Of a DNA stretch of 64,000 bases, positions 63,852 through 64,000 are shown in pieces (the stretch's first letter is position 1; each line of letters opens with the position of its first letter). The stretch spans positions 124,001 through 188,000 of the forward strand of contig NJBN01000003.1 of assembly GCA_005223185.1 (NCBI GenBank), given 5' to 3'. A model generated the notes under the pieces. The model was not told where the DNA came from. It saw nothing but the letters and a program-made list of their open reading frames with translations, and searched no databases. A program made the position numbers and the translations under genes. The stretch is from a candidate division LCP-89 bacterium B3_LCP. GTDB lineage: Bacteria > Electryoneota > B3-LCP.

Positions 63852-63880
63852 AAGATACAAAATTCCCCCGAAAAAGTCAA
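63852..63880 (-). promoter_or_regulatory. Promoter of the M14 carboxypeptidase gene
   Basis: On the minus strand: TTGACT, a 17-base spacer, TATCTT, about 35 bases upstream of the start at 63815. The remaining 120 bases to the window end hold no visible gene. Confidence 0.6.
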
Positions 63881-64000
63881 GCTCATAGAGGGGTAAAGAG
63901 TGAAAGGAAAGATTTGCCAGTAATGAAAAGCAACATTACTATTCGGTGATGTTCTGTAGCTATCGCATTTTTCAGTTTGCAATTCGACAGCTAATAATAC

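Overview
This 64 kb window is a bacterial chromosome segment with ordinary housekeeping genes interleaved with large secreted proteins. Eight reading frames (one split off by a stop codon) end in the type IX secretion (T9SS) sorting domain: an N-P-F-N-P-x-T block, a short beta-sandwich, a G-I/V-Y-F/L motif and a terminal K. A 2,115-residue SprA-like protein, the T9SS outer-membrane translocon, is also encoded. T9SS cargo, SprA, a C25 gingipain-like peptidase and promoters of the TTGACA-N17-TATATT kind, with no mobile element, phage or CRISPR, suggest an uncultured lineage of the Fibrobacteres-Chlorobi-Bacteroidetes (FCB) superphylum. The phylum cannot be fixed from sequence reading alone.

Layout. 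1-7 kb: start of a secreted protein cut by the window edge, a gingipain-like peptidase and a second secreted beta-sandwich protein. 7-10 kb: a YbaN-type membrane protein and a malic enzyme/phosphotransacetylase fusion. 10-13.7 kb: a secreted HExxH protease with seven beta-repeats whose T9SS tail is cut off by an in-frame TAA. 13.9-15.5 kb, plus strand: a compact redox operon of a one-helix membrane peptide (possible selenocysteine protein), thioredoxin, an ECF sigma factor with an apparent ATA start, a zinc anti-sigma factor and a DUF1858 protein. 16.7-21.9 kb, minus: DprA, RecO, MgtE, RsmA and RsmD. 21.9-24.8 kb: two unrecognised membrane-anchored proteins, one with an 87-residue tandem duplication. 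24.9-28.2 kb: hrcA-grpE-dnaJ-comEA-like. 28.3-36.5 kb: Ppx/GppA, an M28 peptidase and SprA. 38.3-42.9 kb, plus: prkA-yeaH-spoVR. 43-49.5 kb: an FmdB zinc ribbon, a C39-like T9SS protein, gltX and a VCBS/UnbV T9SS protein. 49.8-56 kb, minus: cysS, then a tight group of CDP-alcohol phosphatidyltransferase, geranylgeranyl-reductase family protein, 2x[4Fe-4S] ferredoxin and UbiA prenyltransferase, then purF. 56-61.4 kb: PHP, YfiM-like, HD, DUF5683-like, RidA, deoxynucleoside kinase, folK and folB. 61.5-63.8 kb: an M14 carboxypeptidase with a T9SS tail.

The most interesting points are: (1) the ubiA-ferredoxin-GGR-CDP-alcohol transferase operon, which has the gene content expected for archaeal-type isoprenoid ether lipids in a bacterium; (2) the trxA/ECF/anti-sigma operon, which resembles a sigmaR-RsrA thiol-stress circuit and has a possible selenoprotein at its head; (3) a T9SS protease separated from its sorting tail by one stop codon; and (4) several families of short palindromic intergenic repeats, including a 74-bp two-hairpin element present twice with 71/74 identity. 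No rRNA, tRNA, CRISPR or insertion sequence was recognised.
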